DNA from: VMCP01 sp964527775
GTDB taxonomy: Bacteria > Bacteroidota > Bacteroidia > NS11-12g > UBA955
Direction: 5' to 3'
NCBI GenBank assembly: GCA_964527775.1
Contig: CAZGQS010000004.1
Location: forward strand, 84,790-148,789
DNA length: 64,000 nucleotides
Position numbers and translations under genes: made by a program. The notes under the pieces were generated by a model. It searched no databases, was not told the origin of the DNA, and was given only the letters and a program-made list of their open reading frames with translations. Below, piece by piece: positions 25,265 through 34,700 of this stretch (positions are counted from its first letter, which is position 1; every line of letters begins with the position of its first letter).

Positions 25265-26080
25265 ATGAGTTCAAATCAATTATTGAAGGGTAAAAGAGGA
25301 ATCATATTTGGTGCTTTAAACGAGGCATCTATTGCATGGAAAGTGGCAGAATTATGTCACGCTGAGGGTGCTCAAATAGTTTTAACCAATGCACCGGTTG
25401 CTGCAAAAGTGGGCCAAACGGGCCAACTGGCAGAAAAGTTGGGTGCAACTTTGATATACGCTGATGTAACTAAAATGGATGATATGGAGAATTTGGTTTC
25501 TCAAAGTATGGAAGTTTTGGGCGGAAAATTAGACTTTGTTCTTCATTCGGTTGGAATGAGTTTAAACGTGCGTAAAAAGAATCCTTACACCGATTCTAAC
25601 TACGATTACATGCATACCACCATGGATATTTCGGCGATGTCTTTTCATAGGTTGATGCAAACTTTGTGGAAGCACGATGCCATGAACGAGTGGGGCAGTG
25701 TTTTGGCACTTTCGTACATTGCGGCACAGAGAATTTTCCCCGATTACGGAGAAATGGCTGATGCTAAAGCCTTGTTAGAGAGTTTTGCTCGCAGCTTTGG
25801 ATACCACTTCGGTAAAGCCAAGAAAGTGCGTGTCAATACCATCTCTCAAAGTCCTACAAAGACTACAGCAGGTAGTGGGGTAGGCGGATTTGATTCTTTC
25901 TTCAACTATGCTGATAAAATGAGCCCATTGGGTAATGCTGATTCTGAATCTTGCGCTCAGTATTGTGTTTCTATGTTCAGCGATTATACCCGCATGGTTA
26001 CCATGCAGAACTTGTTCCACGACGGTGGATTCAGTTTCACGGGTATTTCGACAGATTTTATGGAGACGTTTAAGGATTAA
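25265..26080 (+). CDS. fabI: Enoyl-[acyl-carrier-protein] reductase
   Basis: NADH-dependent last step of each fatty acid elongation round. 271 residues, short-chain dehydrogenase fold. KGKRGIIFGALNEASIAW is the FabI form of the dinucleotide loop. The catalytic pair is Y161-X6-K168 in DYGEMADAK, with the second FabI tyrosine Y151 in LSYIAAQR ten residues before, exactly as in E. coli FabI. SQSPTKTTAG and GNLFHDGG-like elements complete the family. Monocistronic; followed by repeat cluster 2 and the convergent pdxH. Confidence 0.96.
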   Translation: MSSNQLLKGKRGIIFGALNEASIAWKVAELCHAEGAQIVLTNAPVAAKVGQTGQLAEKLGATLIYADVTKMDDMENLVSQSMEVLGGKLDFVLHSVGMSLNVRKKNPYTDSNYDYMHTTMDISAMSFHRLMQTLWKHDAMNEWGSVLALSYIAAQRIFPDYGEMADAKALLESFARSFGYHFGKAKKVRVNTISQSPTKTTAGSGVGGFDSFFNYADKMSPLGNADSESCAQYCVSMFSDYTRMVTMQNLFHDGGFSFTGISTDFMETFKD

Positions 26081-26085
26081 GACTT

Positions 26086-26229
26086 AGTCTTTGGTCTTTG
26101 GTCTTTAGTCCTTGGTCTTTGGTCTTTGGCGTTTGGTTGAGAGTTTAGGGTGTAGAGTTTAGAGATTTCAATACTCAACTTTTCGCACTAAACTCTAAAC
26201 TGGCTGATAGCTGACGGCTGACAGCTGAT
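26086..26229. repeat. Heptamer repeat cluster 2
   Basis: TTTGGTC units at the left, a middle part built on GAGTTTAG/CTAAACTC, and GCTGATA, GCTGACG, GCTGACA, GCTGATT at the right end, reaching the pdxH stop codon. The middle contains an inverted repeat, TAGAGTTTAG (26153-26162) with CTAAACTCTA (26188-26197), that could fold as a hairpin between the convergent fabI and pdxH genes. Confidence 0.85.
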
Positions 26230-26859
26230 TTATGGCGCCAAACGCTCACGGACCCAATCGGTTTGAGTGAGTTTGTATCTAATACGGTCATGCACGCGGC
26301 TGGGTCTGCCTTGCCAAAATTCAAACTGAACGGGTTTGATGTTGATTCCACCCCAGTGAGTTGGACGTTTTATGTTTTCGGGTTGTTTGAGTAATTCTTG
26401 GGTTTCGACTTCGAGATCTCTTTGAGGGTCAATGGTTGAACTTTGTTGGCTGATAATAGCTCCTGCCTGAGATTCTATAGGTCTAGAATAGAAGTATTTA
26501 TCTGATTCTTCGGGGGATATTTTTTCGGCGATGCCGAGGATGCGGACTTGTCTTTCGAGTTCGGGCCAAAAGAAATTTACAGCAACATGTGGATTTTGGG
26601 CAATTTGCTGTCCCTTCTGGCTGAGGTAATTGGTGAAAAATACCAGGCCATTTTCGCTGAAATCTTTGAGTAAAACTACCCTAGAGTCGGGAAACTCTGC
26701 GCCTTTGGTTGAAAGGGTGAATGCTGTAGGTTCATGGACTTCGGATGCAATGGCTTCAGACATCCATTTTTGAAAGGCAGAGAAGGGTTCATTGGGCATT
26801 TCGGAGAGTGAAATGCTTCCTTTCATGTAGGTTTTTCGGATATCGGCGAGGTTAGGCAT
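26230..26859 (-). CDS. pdxH: Pyridoxamine 5'-phosphate oxidase
   Basis: FMN-dependent oxidation of pyridoxine/pyridoxamine 5'-phosphate to pyridoxal 5'-phosphate, the cofactor used in this window by GlyA and the alanine racemase. 209 residues, usual size. Motifs: SRVVLLKDFSENGLVFFTNYLSQKGQQI (FMN/phosphate site), NFFWPELERQVRILG, YFYSRPIESQAGAIISQQS, HWGGINIKPVQFEFWQGRPSRVHDR and the terminal ERLAP. It is flanked on both sides by heptamer clusters and has no recognisable promoter box, so expression may rely on read-through from ffh or on a promoter inside the repeats. It contains one TCCCCCGAA-family copy. Confidence 0.97.
   Translation of the reverse strand: MPNLADIRKTYMKGSISLSEMPNEPFSAFQKWMSEAIASEVHEPTAFTLSTKGAEFPDSRVVLLKDFSENGLVFFTNYLSQKGQQIAQNPHVAVNFFWPELERQVRILGIAEKISPEESDKYFYSRPIESQAGAIISQQSSTIDPQRDLEVETQELLKQPENIKRPTHWGGINIKPVQFEFWQGRPSRVHDRIRYKLTQTDWVRERLAP
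26506..26530. repeat. Inverted copy of the A-rich/TCCCCCGAA motif
   Basis: TTCGGGGGATATTTTTTCG on the plus strand inside pdxH (a minus-strand gene, different reading frame from the other coding copies). This 19-base string is also the reverse complement of part of 54215-54242. Confidence 0.6.
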
Positions 26860-26866
26860 TTTGATA

Positions 26867-27036
26867 TGGTCTTTGGTCTTTGGTCCTTGGTCTTTGGCTA
26901 AGGGTGCTCGGTGCTCGGTTATCGGTTATCGGCGGTCAGCTGACGGCTGGCTGCTGAGAGTTGAGAGCTGATGGCTGAGAGCTGAGAGCTGAGAGCTGAG
27001 AGCTGAGAGCTGAGAGCTGAGAGCTGATAGCCGAGA
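26867..27036. repeat. Heptamer repeat cluster 3 (GCTGAGA array)
   Basis: TTTGGTC units at the left, then GTGCTCG/CGGTTAT units, then GCTGAGA: seven perfect tandem copies (26974-27022) plus degenerate neighbours on both sides (GTTGAGA, GCTGATG, GCTGATA, GCCGAGA). It reaches the ffh stop codon and separates ffh from pdxH. Confidence 0.9.
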
Positions 27037-28347
27037 TTAAAACAATCCGGGGATGCGGCCGCGGCTGTTGTTCATCAACTTCATCATTTGGCGCATTTGA
27101 TTGAACTGGGTAAGAAGTTTGTTGAGTTCTTGTATGTTACGACCGCTACCGCGAACGATTCGTTGTTTGCGGGAGTTGTTGAGGATTTCAGGTTTTGCGC
27201 GCTCTTCCGGGGTCATGGATTGGATGATGGCTTCAATGCCTTTGAAGGCATTTTCATCTACATCGAGGTCTTTGATTTTGCTTCCAACGCCGGGCAACAT
27301 TCCTAGAAGGTCTTTCATGTTTCCCATTTTTTTGATTTGTTGGAGTTGGGCGAGGAAGTCTTCGAAGTCGAATTTGTTTTTGGCAATTTTCTTTGCCAGA
27401 CGTTGAGCTTCTTCTTCGTCAATAGTTGCTTGAGCTCGTTCTACCAAGCTGACAACGTCACCCATACCCAATATTCTACCCGCCATACGATCAGGGTGGA
27501 AAATATCAAGGGCATCCATCTTTTCGCCGTTGGAAGCGAATTTGATGGGTTTATTGACGATGGATTTAATGGATAAGGCAGCACCACCGCGAGCGTCACC
27601 ATCTAATTTGGTTAAAACAACTCCGGTGAAGTCGAGAACATCGTTAAATGCTTTGGCGGTATTTACTGCATCTTGTCCCGTCATTGCATCTACCACAAAT
27701 AGGGTTTCAACAGGATTAAGAGCTTTTTTGAGTGCGGCAATTTCTTTCATCATTGCCTCATCAATGGCAATACGACCCGCGGTATCTACAATAAGGACGT
27801 TGCAGTTTTTAACTTTGGCATGCTTGATGGCGTTTTCAGCAATTTGAACGGGGTTGTTATTGTCGTTTTCAGTGTAGTATTCGGCTTCGGTTTGTTCAGC
27901 TAAAACGCGAAGTTGTTCACGTGCAGCTGGACGGTAAACGTCACCTGCAACCAACATGGGTGTGCGACCTTGACTTTTAAGATGTTTGGCTAATTTACCG
28001 GTAAAAGTGGTTTTACCCGCACCTTGAAGTCCTGCAACCAAAATGATGGCTGGAGATCCTTTTAGGTGAAGTTCTGCAGTAGTTCCACCAAGAAGTTTTA
28101 CCAGTTCATCGTTGACAATCTTGGTGAGCATTTGACCGGGAGAAACCGATTGTAATACGTCGGCACCGGTTGCCTTTTCCATGATATCATCGGTGAAGGT
28201 TTTAGCAACTTTGAAGTTTACGTCGGCAGAGATGAGGGCTCTACGGATTTCCTTAACGGTATCGGCAACGTTAGATTCGGTGATGCGGCTTTGGCCTTTG
28301 AGGGTTTTTAAAGCCTTTTCGAGTTTGCTTTGCAGACTGTCAAACAT
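27037..28347 (-). CDS. ffh: Signal recognition particle protein Ffh
   Basis: SRP54 GTPase that targets ribosomes making membrane or exported proteins to FtsY and the translocon. 436 residues: N domain 1-90, GTPase domain with P-loop GLQGAGKTT (106-114), DTAGR (189-192 region), TKLDG (246-250) and DARGG, then a methionine-rich M domain from about 300 (GMLPGVGSK, SMTPEERAKP, RIVRGSGRNIQELN, and the final RQMMKLMNNSRG) that binds SRP RNA and signal sequences. No SRP RNA gene was recognised nearby. A TATCTTTG box lies 4 nt before the ATG. Confidence 0.98.
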   Translation of the reverse strand: MFDSLQSKLEKALKTLKGQSRITESNVADTVKEIRRALISADVNFKVAKTFTDDIMEKATGADVLQSVSPGQMLTKIVNDELVKLLGGTTAELHLKGSPAIILVAGLQGAGKTTFTGKLAKHLKSQGRTPMLVAGDVYRPAAREQLRVLAEQTEAEYYTENDNNNPVQIAENAIKHAKVKNCNVLIVDTAGRIAIDEAMMKEIAALKKALNPVETLFVVDAMTGQDAVNTAKAFNDVLDFTGVVLTKLDGDARGGAALSIKSIVNKPIKFASNGEKMDALDIFHPDRMAGRILGMGDVVSLVERAQATIDEEEAQRLAKKIAKNKFDFEDFLAQLQQIKKMGNMKDLLGMLPGVGSKIKDLDVDENAFKGIEAIIQSMTPEERAKPEILNNSRKQRIVRGSGRNIQELNKLLTQFNQMRQMMKLMNNSRGRIPGLF

Positions 28348-28351
28348 GGTA

Positions 28352-28359
28352 CAAAGATA
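28352..28359 (-). promoter_or_regulatory. TATCTTTG -7 box, ffh
   Basis: Perfect TAnnTTTG on the minus strand, 4 nt from the ATG at 28347; predicts a leaderless transcript. Confidence 0.6.
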
Positions 28360-28452
28360 ACAAAACTCCCGTGAGAGTGTTGGCGTTGGTCGTCTATTAA
28401 TTGAAATGGTCTAATAATCAAATAGGTCAGAGGAGTAGAATGAAAATTTGCG

Positions 28453-28460
28453 TATTTTTG
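28453..28460 (+). promoter_or_regulatory. TATTTTTG -7 box, metK
   Basis: Perfect TAnnTTTG 16 nt before the ATG (28477). The predicted leader of about 12 nt leaves no room for a SAM riboswitch. Confidence 0.6.
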
Positions 28461-28476
28461 TATTTTATTAAAAATC

Positions 28477-29772
28477 ATGGCATATTTTTTTACTTCAGAA
28501 TCTGTGAGCGAAGGCCATCCAGATAAAGTGGCTGACCAAATATCTGACGCGTTAATTGATCATTTCTTGGCGTATGACCCTAGCAGTAAAGTGGCATGCG
28601 AAACTTTGGTAACTACCGGTCAGGTAGTATTGGCGGGTGAAGTTAAGTCTGACGCATACCTAGATGTGCAGAAAATTGCTCGTGAAGTGATTGCAAAAAT
28701 TGGTTACACCAAAAGTGAATACATGTTTGATTCAAACAGTTGTGGAGTTTTAAGTGCGATTCACGAACAAAGCCCTGATATCAATCAAGGGGTTGAGCGT
28801 AAAAATCCTGAAGAACAAGGCGCTGGTGACCAAGGAATGATGTTTGGTTATGCAAATAATGAAACTGAAAACTACATGCCTTTGCCATTGATGTTGGCAC
28901 ATTTGATTTTGGAAGAGTTGGCTGCAATTCGCAGGGAGAATTCTGACATTACGTATTTGCGTCCTGATGCAAAGAGTCAAGTAACTTTAGAGTATTCTGA
29001 TGATCACAAACCTCTAAGAATTGATACCATTGTAATTTCAACTCAGCATGATGATTTCATCAAGCCTGAGAATGCAAGTCAAGAGGCTCAAGACAAGGCA
29101 GATGATGCTATTTTAGCAAAAATTGCTCACGATTTGAAGACTATTTTGATGCCACGCGTAATTAAGCGTTTGGGTGATAAATTGGCTTTCTTGTTTGAAG
29201 GAGATATCAAATATCATATCAATCCAACCGGAAAATTTGTCATTGGTGGTCCTCACGGTGATACAGGTTTGACGGGAAGAAAAATCATTGTTGATACTTA
29301 CGGTGGACGTGGTGCACACGGTGGAGGAGCATTCTCTGGAAAAGATCCTAGTAAGGTAGATAGAAGTGCAGCTTATGCTACACGTCATATTGCTAAGAAT
29401 ATTGTTGCTGCAGGCTTGTGTGATACTGCATTGGTTCAAGTGAGTTATGCCATTGGTGTAGCAAGACCTGTAGGGTTGTTTGTTGATACCTATGGAACTG
29501 CTAAAGTGGGAATGACTGACGGGGAGATTGCTGCAAAATTGTTGGAAATGCCTGAGTTTGACTTGCGTCCTTATTTCATTGAGCAACGTTTTAATTTGAG
29601 AAGCCCAATTTATTTGGAAACAGCTGCTTACGGTCACATGGGTAGAACTTGTGAGACGGTAACTAAGGTGTTTAATAAGGGAACCAAGAATGAAAAATCA
29701 GTAACAGTGAAGTTGTTCCCATGGGAAGAATTGAACGCGGTTTCTGCGGTTAAGGCAGCATTTGGTTTGTAA
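28477..29772 (+). CDS. metK: S-adenosylmethionine synthetase
   Basis: Makes SAM from methionine and ATP; supplies the methyltransferases and QueA in this window. 431 residues, slightly longer than the E. coli enzyme because of an insertion around 180-215 (FIKPENASQEAQDKADDA). Signatures: SVSEGHPDKVADQISDA, GAGDQGMMFGYA, GGPHGDTGLTGRKIIVDTYGG and GGGAFSGKDPSKVDRSAAY. glmS follows after 49 nt and may be partly cotranscribed. Confidence 0.98.
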   Translation: MAYFFTSESVSEGHPDKVADQISDALIDHFLAYDPSSKVACETLVTTGQVVLAGEVKSDAYLDVQKIAREVIAKIGYTKSEYMFDSNSCGVLSAIHEQSPDINQGVERKNPEEQGAGDQGMMFGYANNETENYMPLPLMLAHLILEELAAIRRENSDITYLRPDAKSQVTLEYSDDHKPLRIDTIVISTQHDDFIKPENASQEAQDKADDAILAKIAHDLKTILMPRVIKRLGDKLAFLFEGDIKYHINPTGKFVIGGPHGDTGLTGRKIIVDTYGGRGAHGGGAFSGKDPSKVDRSAAYATRHIAKNIVAAGLCDTALVQVSYAIGVARPVGLFVDTYGTAKVGMTDGEIAAKLLEMPEFDLRPYFIEQRFNLRSPIYLETAAYGHMGRTCETVTKVFNKGTKNEKSVTVKLFPWEELNAVSAVKAAFGL

Positions 29773-29782
29773 TAAAGAGTAA

Positions 29783-29814
29783 ACGTCCCCCGAAAAAACG
29801 TCCCCCGAAAGAAG
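29783..29814. repeat. Tandem TCCCCCGAAA motif before glmS
   Basis: Two copies of CGTCCCCCGAAA in direct tandem (29785-29796 and 29799-29810), ending 11 bp before the glmS ATG. Part of an interspersed motif family with further copies at 3288, 13413, 26506, 41733, 44285 and 54215. Confidence 0.7.
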
Positions 29815-29821
29815 AAAAAAT

Positions 29822-31663
29822 ATGTGTGGAATTGTAGGTTATATTGGAAAACGCGAAGCTTATCCTATTGTAGTTAAAGGTTTAAAGCGCCTTGAATACC
29901 GCGGGTATGACAGTGCGGGTGTTGCTTTGTTGAACGGCGACATGCGCATTTATAAGACCAAAGGTAAGGTGGCTGACTTGGAAGAGTTGGTGGGAGATAG
30001 CGATGTGAGCGCACATATTGGGATGGGGCACACGCGTTGGGCAACTCATGGAGAGCCTAACGATGCGAATGCGCACCCGCATTTGAGTGATTCGGGCGAT
30101 TTGAGTATTATTCACAACGGAATTATAGAGAATTATGCAACCTTGAAAGAAGGGTTGTTGCAGCGAGGGCATAAGTTTAGCAGCGATACGGATACGGAGG
30201 TTTTGGCGCATCTGATTGAAGATGTGATGCAAAATGCGAAGTTGAGTTTGGCCGATGCTGTAAGGGCATCGTTGAAGCAAGTTGTTGGAGCTTATGCCAT
30301 CGTTATTTTGAGTAAGAACCACCCTGAGCACGTCATTGCTGCGAGAAAAGGCAGTCCGCTAGTGGTGGGAATTGGTTCAGATAGGGGTGAGTATTTCTTT
30401 GCATCAGATGCAACGCCCATTGTTGAGTATACCAAGAAAGTGGTTTACTTGAAAGACGGTGAGATTGCCATTGTTGAGAACCAGGAGATGATTATTAAGA
30501 GCATTGACAACGTGGTTCAAGTGCCTTATGTTCAAGAGTTAGAGTTGAATTTGGAGCAGTTGGAAAAAGGCGGGTACGAGCATTTTATGCTCAAAGAAAT
30601 TTACGAACAGCCTAAGTCCATTTTTGATAGTTACCGCGGTCGATTTGATGCTCCTACGGGAACCTTCCACATGCGCAGTTTGGAAGAGCACGCTGATAAG
30701 TTGAAAGACATCAAGCGCTTGATTCTCATTGGATGTGGAACCAGTTGGCATGCCGGTTTGGTAGCTGAATATTTGTTCGAAGATTTTGCACGTTTGCCTG
30801 TGGAAGTTGAATATGCGTCGGAGTTTAGGTATAGAAATCCGGTTTTGTATTCTGATGACTTGGTAGTGGCTATTTCCCAAAGCGGCGAAACGGCAGATAC
30901 TTTGGCGGCCATGGATTTGTCGAAGCGCAAGAGTGCCACCGTGTTTGGAGTTTGTAACGTAGTGGGTAGCAGCATTCCTCGATTGAGTGATGCGGGCGCT
31001 TACACGCATGCGGGTCCTGAGATTGGGGTTGCGAGCACAAAGGCGTTTACGGCTCAAGTTACGGTTTTGACCTTGTTGGCATTGGGAATAGCAAAATTGA
31101 GGGGTACCATGAGTATTCAAGCCATTTCGGACGTGATGAAGGAGTTGGAACAAATTCCAGCGAAGATTGAGAAGGCTTTGAAGTTGAACGACGAGATTGT
31201 AGAACTATCGAAGTTGTACAAGGACTCTAGGAATTTCCTTTATTTAGGACGTGGATACAACTTCCCAGTGGCCTTAGAAGGTGCATTGAAGTTGAAAGAG
31301 ATCAGTTATATTCATGCTGAGGGATATCCTGCAGCGGAAATGAAGCACGGTCCGATAGCTTTGATTGATGCGGAAATGCCAGTAGTTGTGATTGCTACCA
31401 ATAGTGAGCACTACGAAAAGGTAGTAAGCAACATTCAAGAAGTTAAAGCGCGTAAAGGCAGAGTAATTGCTGTAGTTACAGAGGGTAACAAAGATTTGAT
31501 TGGATTAGTAGATCACATCATTGAAGTTCCTGAAACGATTGAAGCTTTAAGTCCGTTGATCAACACCATTCCATTGCAATTGTTGAGTTATCACATTGCG
31601 GTGATGAGGGGTTGCAACGTAGACCAGCCGAGGAACTTGGCAAAGAGTGTAACGGTGGAGTAG
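29822..31663 (+). CDS. glmS: Glutamine-fructose-6-phosphate aminotransferase (isomerising)
   Basis: First step of UDP-N-acetylglucosamine synthesis, feeding peptidoglycan and lipopolysaccharide. 613 residues: an N-terminal class II glutaminase with catalytic C2 (MCGIVGYIG), RLEYRGYDSAG and HTRWATHGEPNDANAHPH; then two SIS sugar-isomerase domains with GCGTSWHAGLV, SQSGETADTLAA and LGRGYNFPVALEGALKLKEISYIHAEG; the C terminus DQPRNLAKSVTVE is invariant. No glmS ribozyme is present upstream; the 49-nt gap holds the tandem CCCCCGAAA motif. Confidence 0.98.
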   Translation: MCGIVGYIGKREAYPIVVKGLKRLEYRGYDSAGVALLNGDMRIYKTKGKVADLEELVGDSDVSAHIGMGHTRWATHGEPNDANAHPHLSDSGDLSIIHNGIIENYATLKEGLLQRGHKFSSDTDTEVLAHLIEDVMQNAKLSLADAVRASLKQVVGAYAIVILSKNHPEHVIAARKGSPLVVGIGSDRGEYFFASDATPIVEYTKKVVYLKDGEIAIVENQEMIIKSIDNVVQVPYVQELELNLEQLEKGGYEHFMLKEIYEQPKSIFDSYRGRFDAPTGTFHMRSLEEHADKLKDIKRLILIGCGTSWHAGLVAEYLFEDFARLPVEVEYASEFRYRNPVLYSDDLVVAISQSGETADTLAAMDLSKRKSATVFGVCNVVGSSIPRLSDAGAYTHAGPEIGVASTKAFTAQVTVLTLLALGIAKLRGTMSIQAISDVMKELEQIPAKIEKALKLNDEIVELSKLYKDSRNFLYLGRGYNFPVALEGALKLKEISYIHAEGYPAAEMKHGPIALIDAEMPVVVIATNSEHYEKVVSNIQEVKARKGRVIAVVTEGNKDLIGLVDHIIEVPETIEALSPLINTIPLQLLSYHIAVMRGCNVDQPRNLAKSVTVE

Positions 31664-31756
31664 TTTCGAACGGGGGTGATTTGGTGCCCTTGTTGATTTG
31701 AAAAATTGCTACTGATTTTGTGATATCTTCGCAATTAGGACTTTATTAATTCTTCA

Positions 31757-34700
31757 ATGTTAAAATTTCGATGGCAAAGAATATTGTTGGGTATATGCTT
31801 GGCAGTAGCGATTTTATTCGGCGTTATAACAACTACATTAAATTACAAGAAAGATCAAATAATCAATGATTTAGTTCAAGAATTGAACGCTGATTTTGTA
31901 GGTCAGATTTCTTTAAAGGATGTTCAAATATCACCTTTTGCTAATTTCCCGTATATATCAATTGATCTAAAAGAGGTTAAGGTTTTCCAAGATAAAAATT
32001 CATTAAAAACACCCATTTTAGATTTAAAAGATCTGTATGTTGGATTTGATTTATGGACAATCTTATCGGGAAAGTACAACATTAAACTCCTTAAACTGAA
32101 AGATGGTTACCTGCACATTGTACAGGATGTAAATGGGAATTTTAATATAGCTAAGGCACTTGCAACCAAAAGCGAAACTGAAGTTTCGAGCGAGGCGTTG
32201 CATTTAGACCTTCAAAAGATTGAAATTTCCGATGTAGAGATTGATAAACTCAACGAAGAAAACAACATTTTAATTGATGTTAAAATCAGTAAAGCGAAGT
32301 CTAAATTAAAATTGAGTGATACCCAAACAAGTTTTACTTTAGACTCAAAGTTTTTATTGACTGTTATAAAAGGGGTTGATACGACTTTAATTAAAAACAA
32401 ACAGTTTGAAATTGATACTAAGTTAAAGTATTCCGATGTGTCTCAAATACTAAATGTGGACCCTTCGGAAATTCGTTTGGAAGATGCATTGTTTAAGATG
32501 CAGGGCAACATGGATTTTGACAATGACATGTTTTTAGATTTAAGGTTTGAAGGGGCAAAGCCCAATTTCGATTTGTTTATAGCATTTGCTCCCAAAGAAT
32601 TGGTTCCGGTATTGAAAAATTATGATAATCAAGGTAAGGTTTATTTTGATTGTAGTATTAAAGGAAAATCCATTAACGGTCATAACCCCAAAATTGATGC
32701 TAATTTTGGATGTTCTGAAGCTTACTTTGCCAATAAAATCAACAATAAAAAGCTCGATAAATTACAATTCAAGGGACATTTTACTAACGGAGAAGCGAGG
32801 AATGCTTCAACATCGCAGTTTTCTATTTTGAATTTTGGGGCAAGGCCTGAAGCCGGGTTGTTCAGCGGTAGCTTGGTTGTGAGGAATTTTGATTCTCCAG
32901 ATATCAAATTAAAACTGATTTCTGATTTTCAATTGGATTTTCTTGCCAAGTTTTTAAACTTAGAAAGTTTAAAGAACCTTAAAGGCAGTGTGAAGTTAAC
33001 CATGAATTTTCGGGATATCATAGATTTAGAGCATCCCGAACGAAGCATTGAAAAACTCAATGAATCTTATTTTACTGAATTATTGGTGAAGGATTTGAGC
33101 TTCTCTTCACCAGATTATCATTTAGCAGTTAAGGATTTAGATATTAGTACTTCGGTTAGAGGTACCGAGGCCAAAGTAGATTATTTCAATCTGAAAATTG
33201 GAAAATCTGATATATCCGTAAAAGGCAAAATCAGTGATTTACCGGCTATTTTACATCATACGGATAAATTAGTGGTTACTGAGTTGGTAGTTAATTCTAA
33301 GTATTTGGACATCTATGAATTGACAAATACTGGAAAGAAGGGCGTTGAACCTGTAAATGAACAAATCGAAAATTTTAGAGCTAATTTGTTATTTAAGAGT
33401 TCAGCAAAATCAATTTTAGAATCTCCAAATTTGCCTGTAGGTGAGTTTTTTATTGATGATTTGTATGCCAAGATGAAGCACTACCCTCATACATTGCATG
33501 ATTTTGAGGCTGATGTGATGATTGATAAACGGGATTTGAGAATCATTGACTTCAAAGGCGAAATTGATAAAAGTGATTTTCATTTTGCTGGAAAGCTATT
33601 CAATTATGATTTATGGTTTATGGACAAACCGTTGGGTGATACCAAGATTGAATTTGCATTGGATTCCAGATTATTACAATTGGCTGATTTGTTCTCATAC
33701 GGCGGTGAAAATTATGTTCCAAAGGATTATCGATACGAGGAATTGAGCAAACTTAATATTCATGGATTTGCTGATTTGCACTTTAATAATGGGCTTCGAT
33801 CTACTGATTTATACATTGATCATATAGATGCCAAAATGAAAGTTCATCCCATGCGTTTCGAGAATTTTTCAGGGCGTTTTCATTTAGAAGATCACAATCT
33901 CAAGGTAGAAAAGTTCTCAGGTAAAATTGGGAGGTCCTCATTTGTGGCCAATATGAATTATTATTTTGGTGATGATTTGGGTAGAAAGAAGGATAGGAAT
34001 TTTCTTTATTTAAACTCGCCCAATTTGGATTTTGATGAGCTTTTTAATTACAATCCAGCACCTGTAATAAATCAGTCTAATACAGCTAAACATGATTCGG
34101 TGTTTAATGTATTTCAGATACCATTTCCCGATATGAGCTTTCATTTTGGTGTGAAACACCTGAAATATCACCGGATCATGTTGGATGATTTTGATCTACA
34201 CATCCGTACTCAGAAGAATCATCATATTCATATTGATTCTATGAATGTTTATGCAGCGGGTGGACAAATACGTATCAAAGGTGATTTAGACGGGTCAAGT
34301 AAAAGTAAGCTCTATTTTAATCCGAATATGAGTTTTCAGAACGTAAACTTAGATAAACTCTTGTTCAAGTTTGAAAATTTTGGTCAAGATCATCTAGTTT
34401 CTGAACAATTGCATGGAAAAATATCTGGAAGTTTGTATGGACAAATTCATATACATCCTGATTTAGTGCCAATCATTGACGATTCGGAAATTCATTTAGA
34501 CCTAGAAGTGGTTGATGGTCAATTGGTGAATTATGGTCCAATGATGTATTTTGCCGACTATTTCCAAGACAAGAATTTAAAACGAGTATCCTTTGATACG
34601 TTGGTGAATCATATAGATATAACGAAGGGTAGATTGTCTATTCCTAAAATGCTGATTAATTCGTCTTTAGGTTTTATTGAGTTATCGGGTAAGCAGGATA

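Noticed and set aside
26867..27036. CRISPR array
   Set aside because: The repeat unit is seven bases with no spacers, and no cas genes are present.
28348..28476. SAM riboswitch upstream of metK
   Set aside because: The -7 box lies 16 nt before the ATG, leaving about 12 nt of leader; no aptamer could fit.
29113..29637. 174-codon open frame antisense to metK
   Set aside because: A shadow of metK; composition is unlike a protein and metK motifs are intact.
29773..29821. glmS ribozyme
   Set aside because: Only 49 bp separate metK and glmS, filled with the tandem CCCCCGAAA motif; no ribozyme core can fit.
30539..31153. 204-codon open frame antisense to glmS
   Set aside because: A shadow of glmS with no recognisable protein features.
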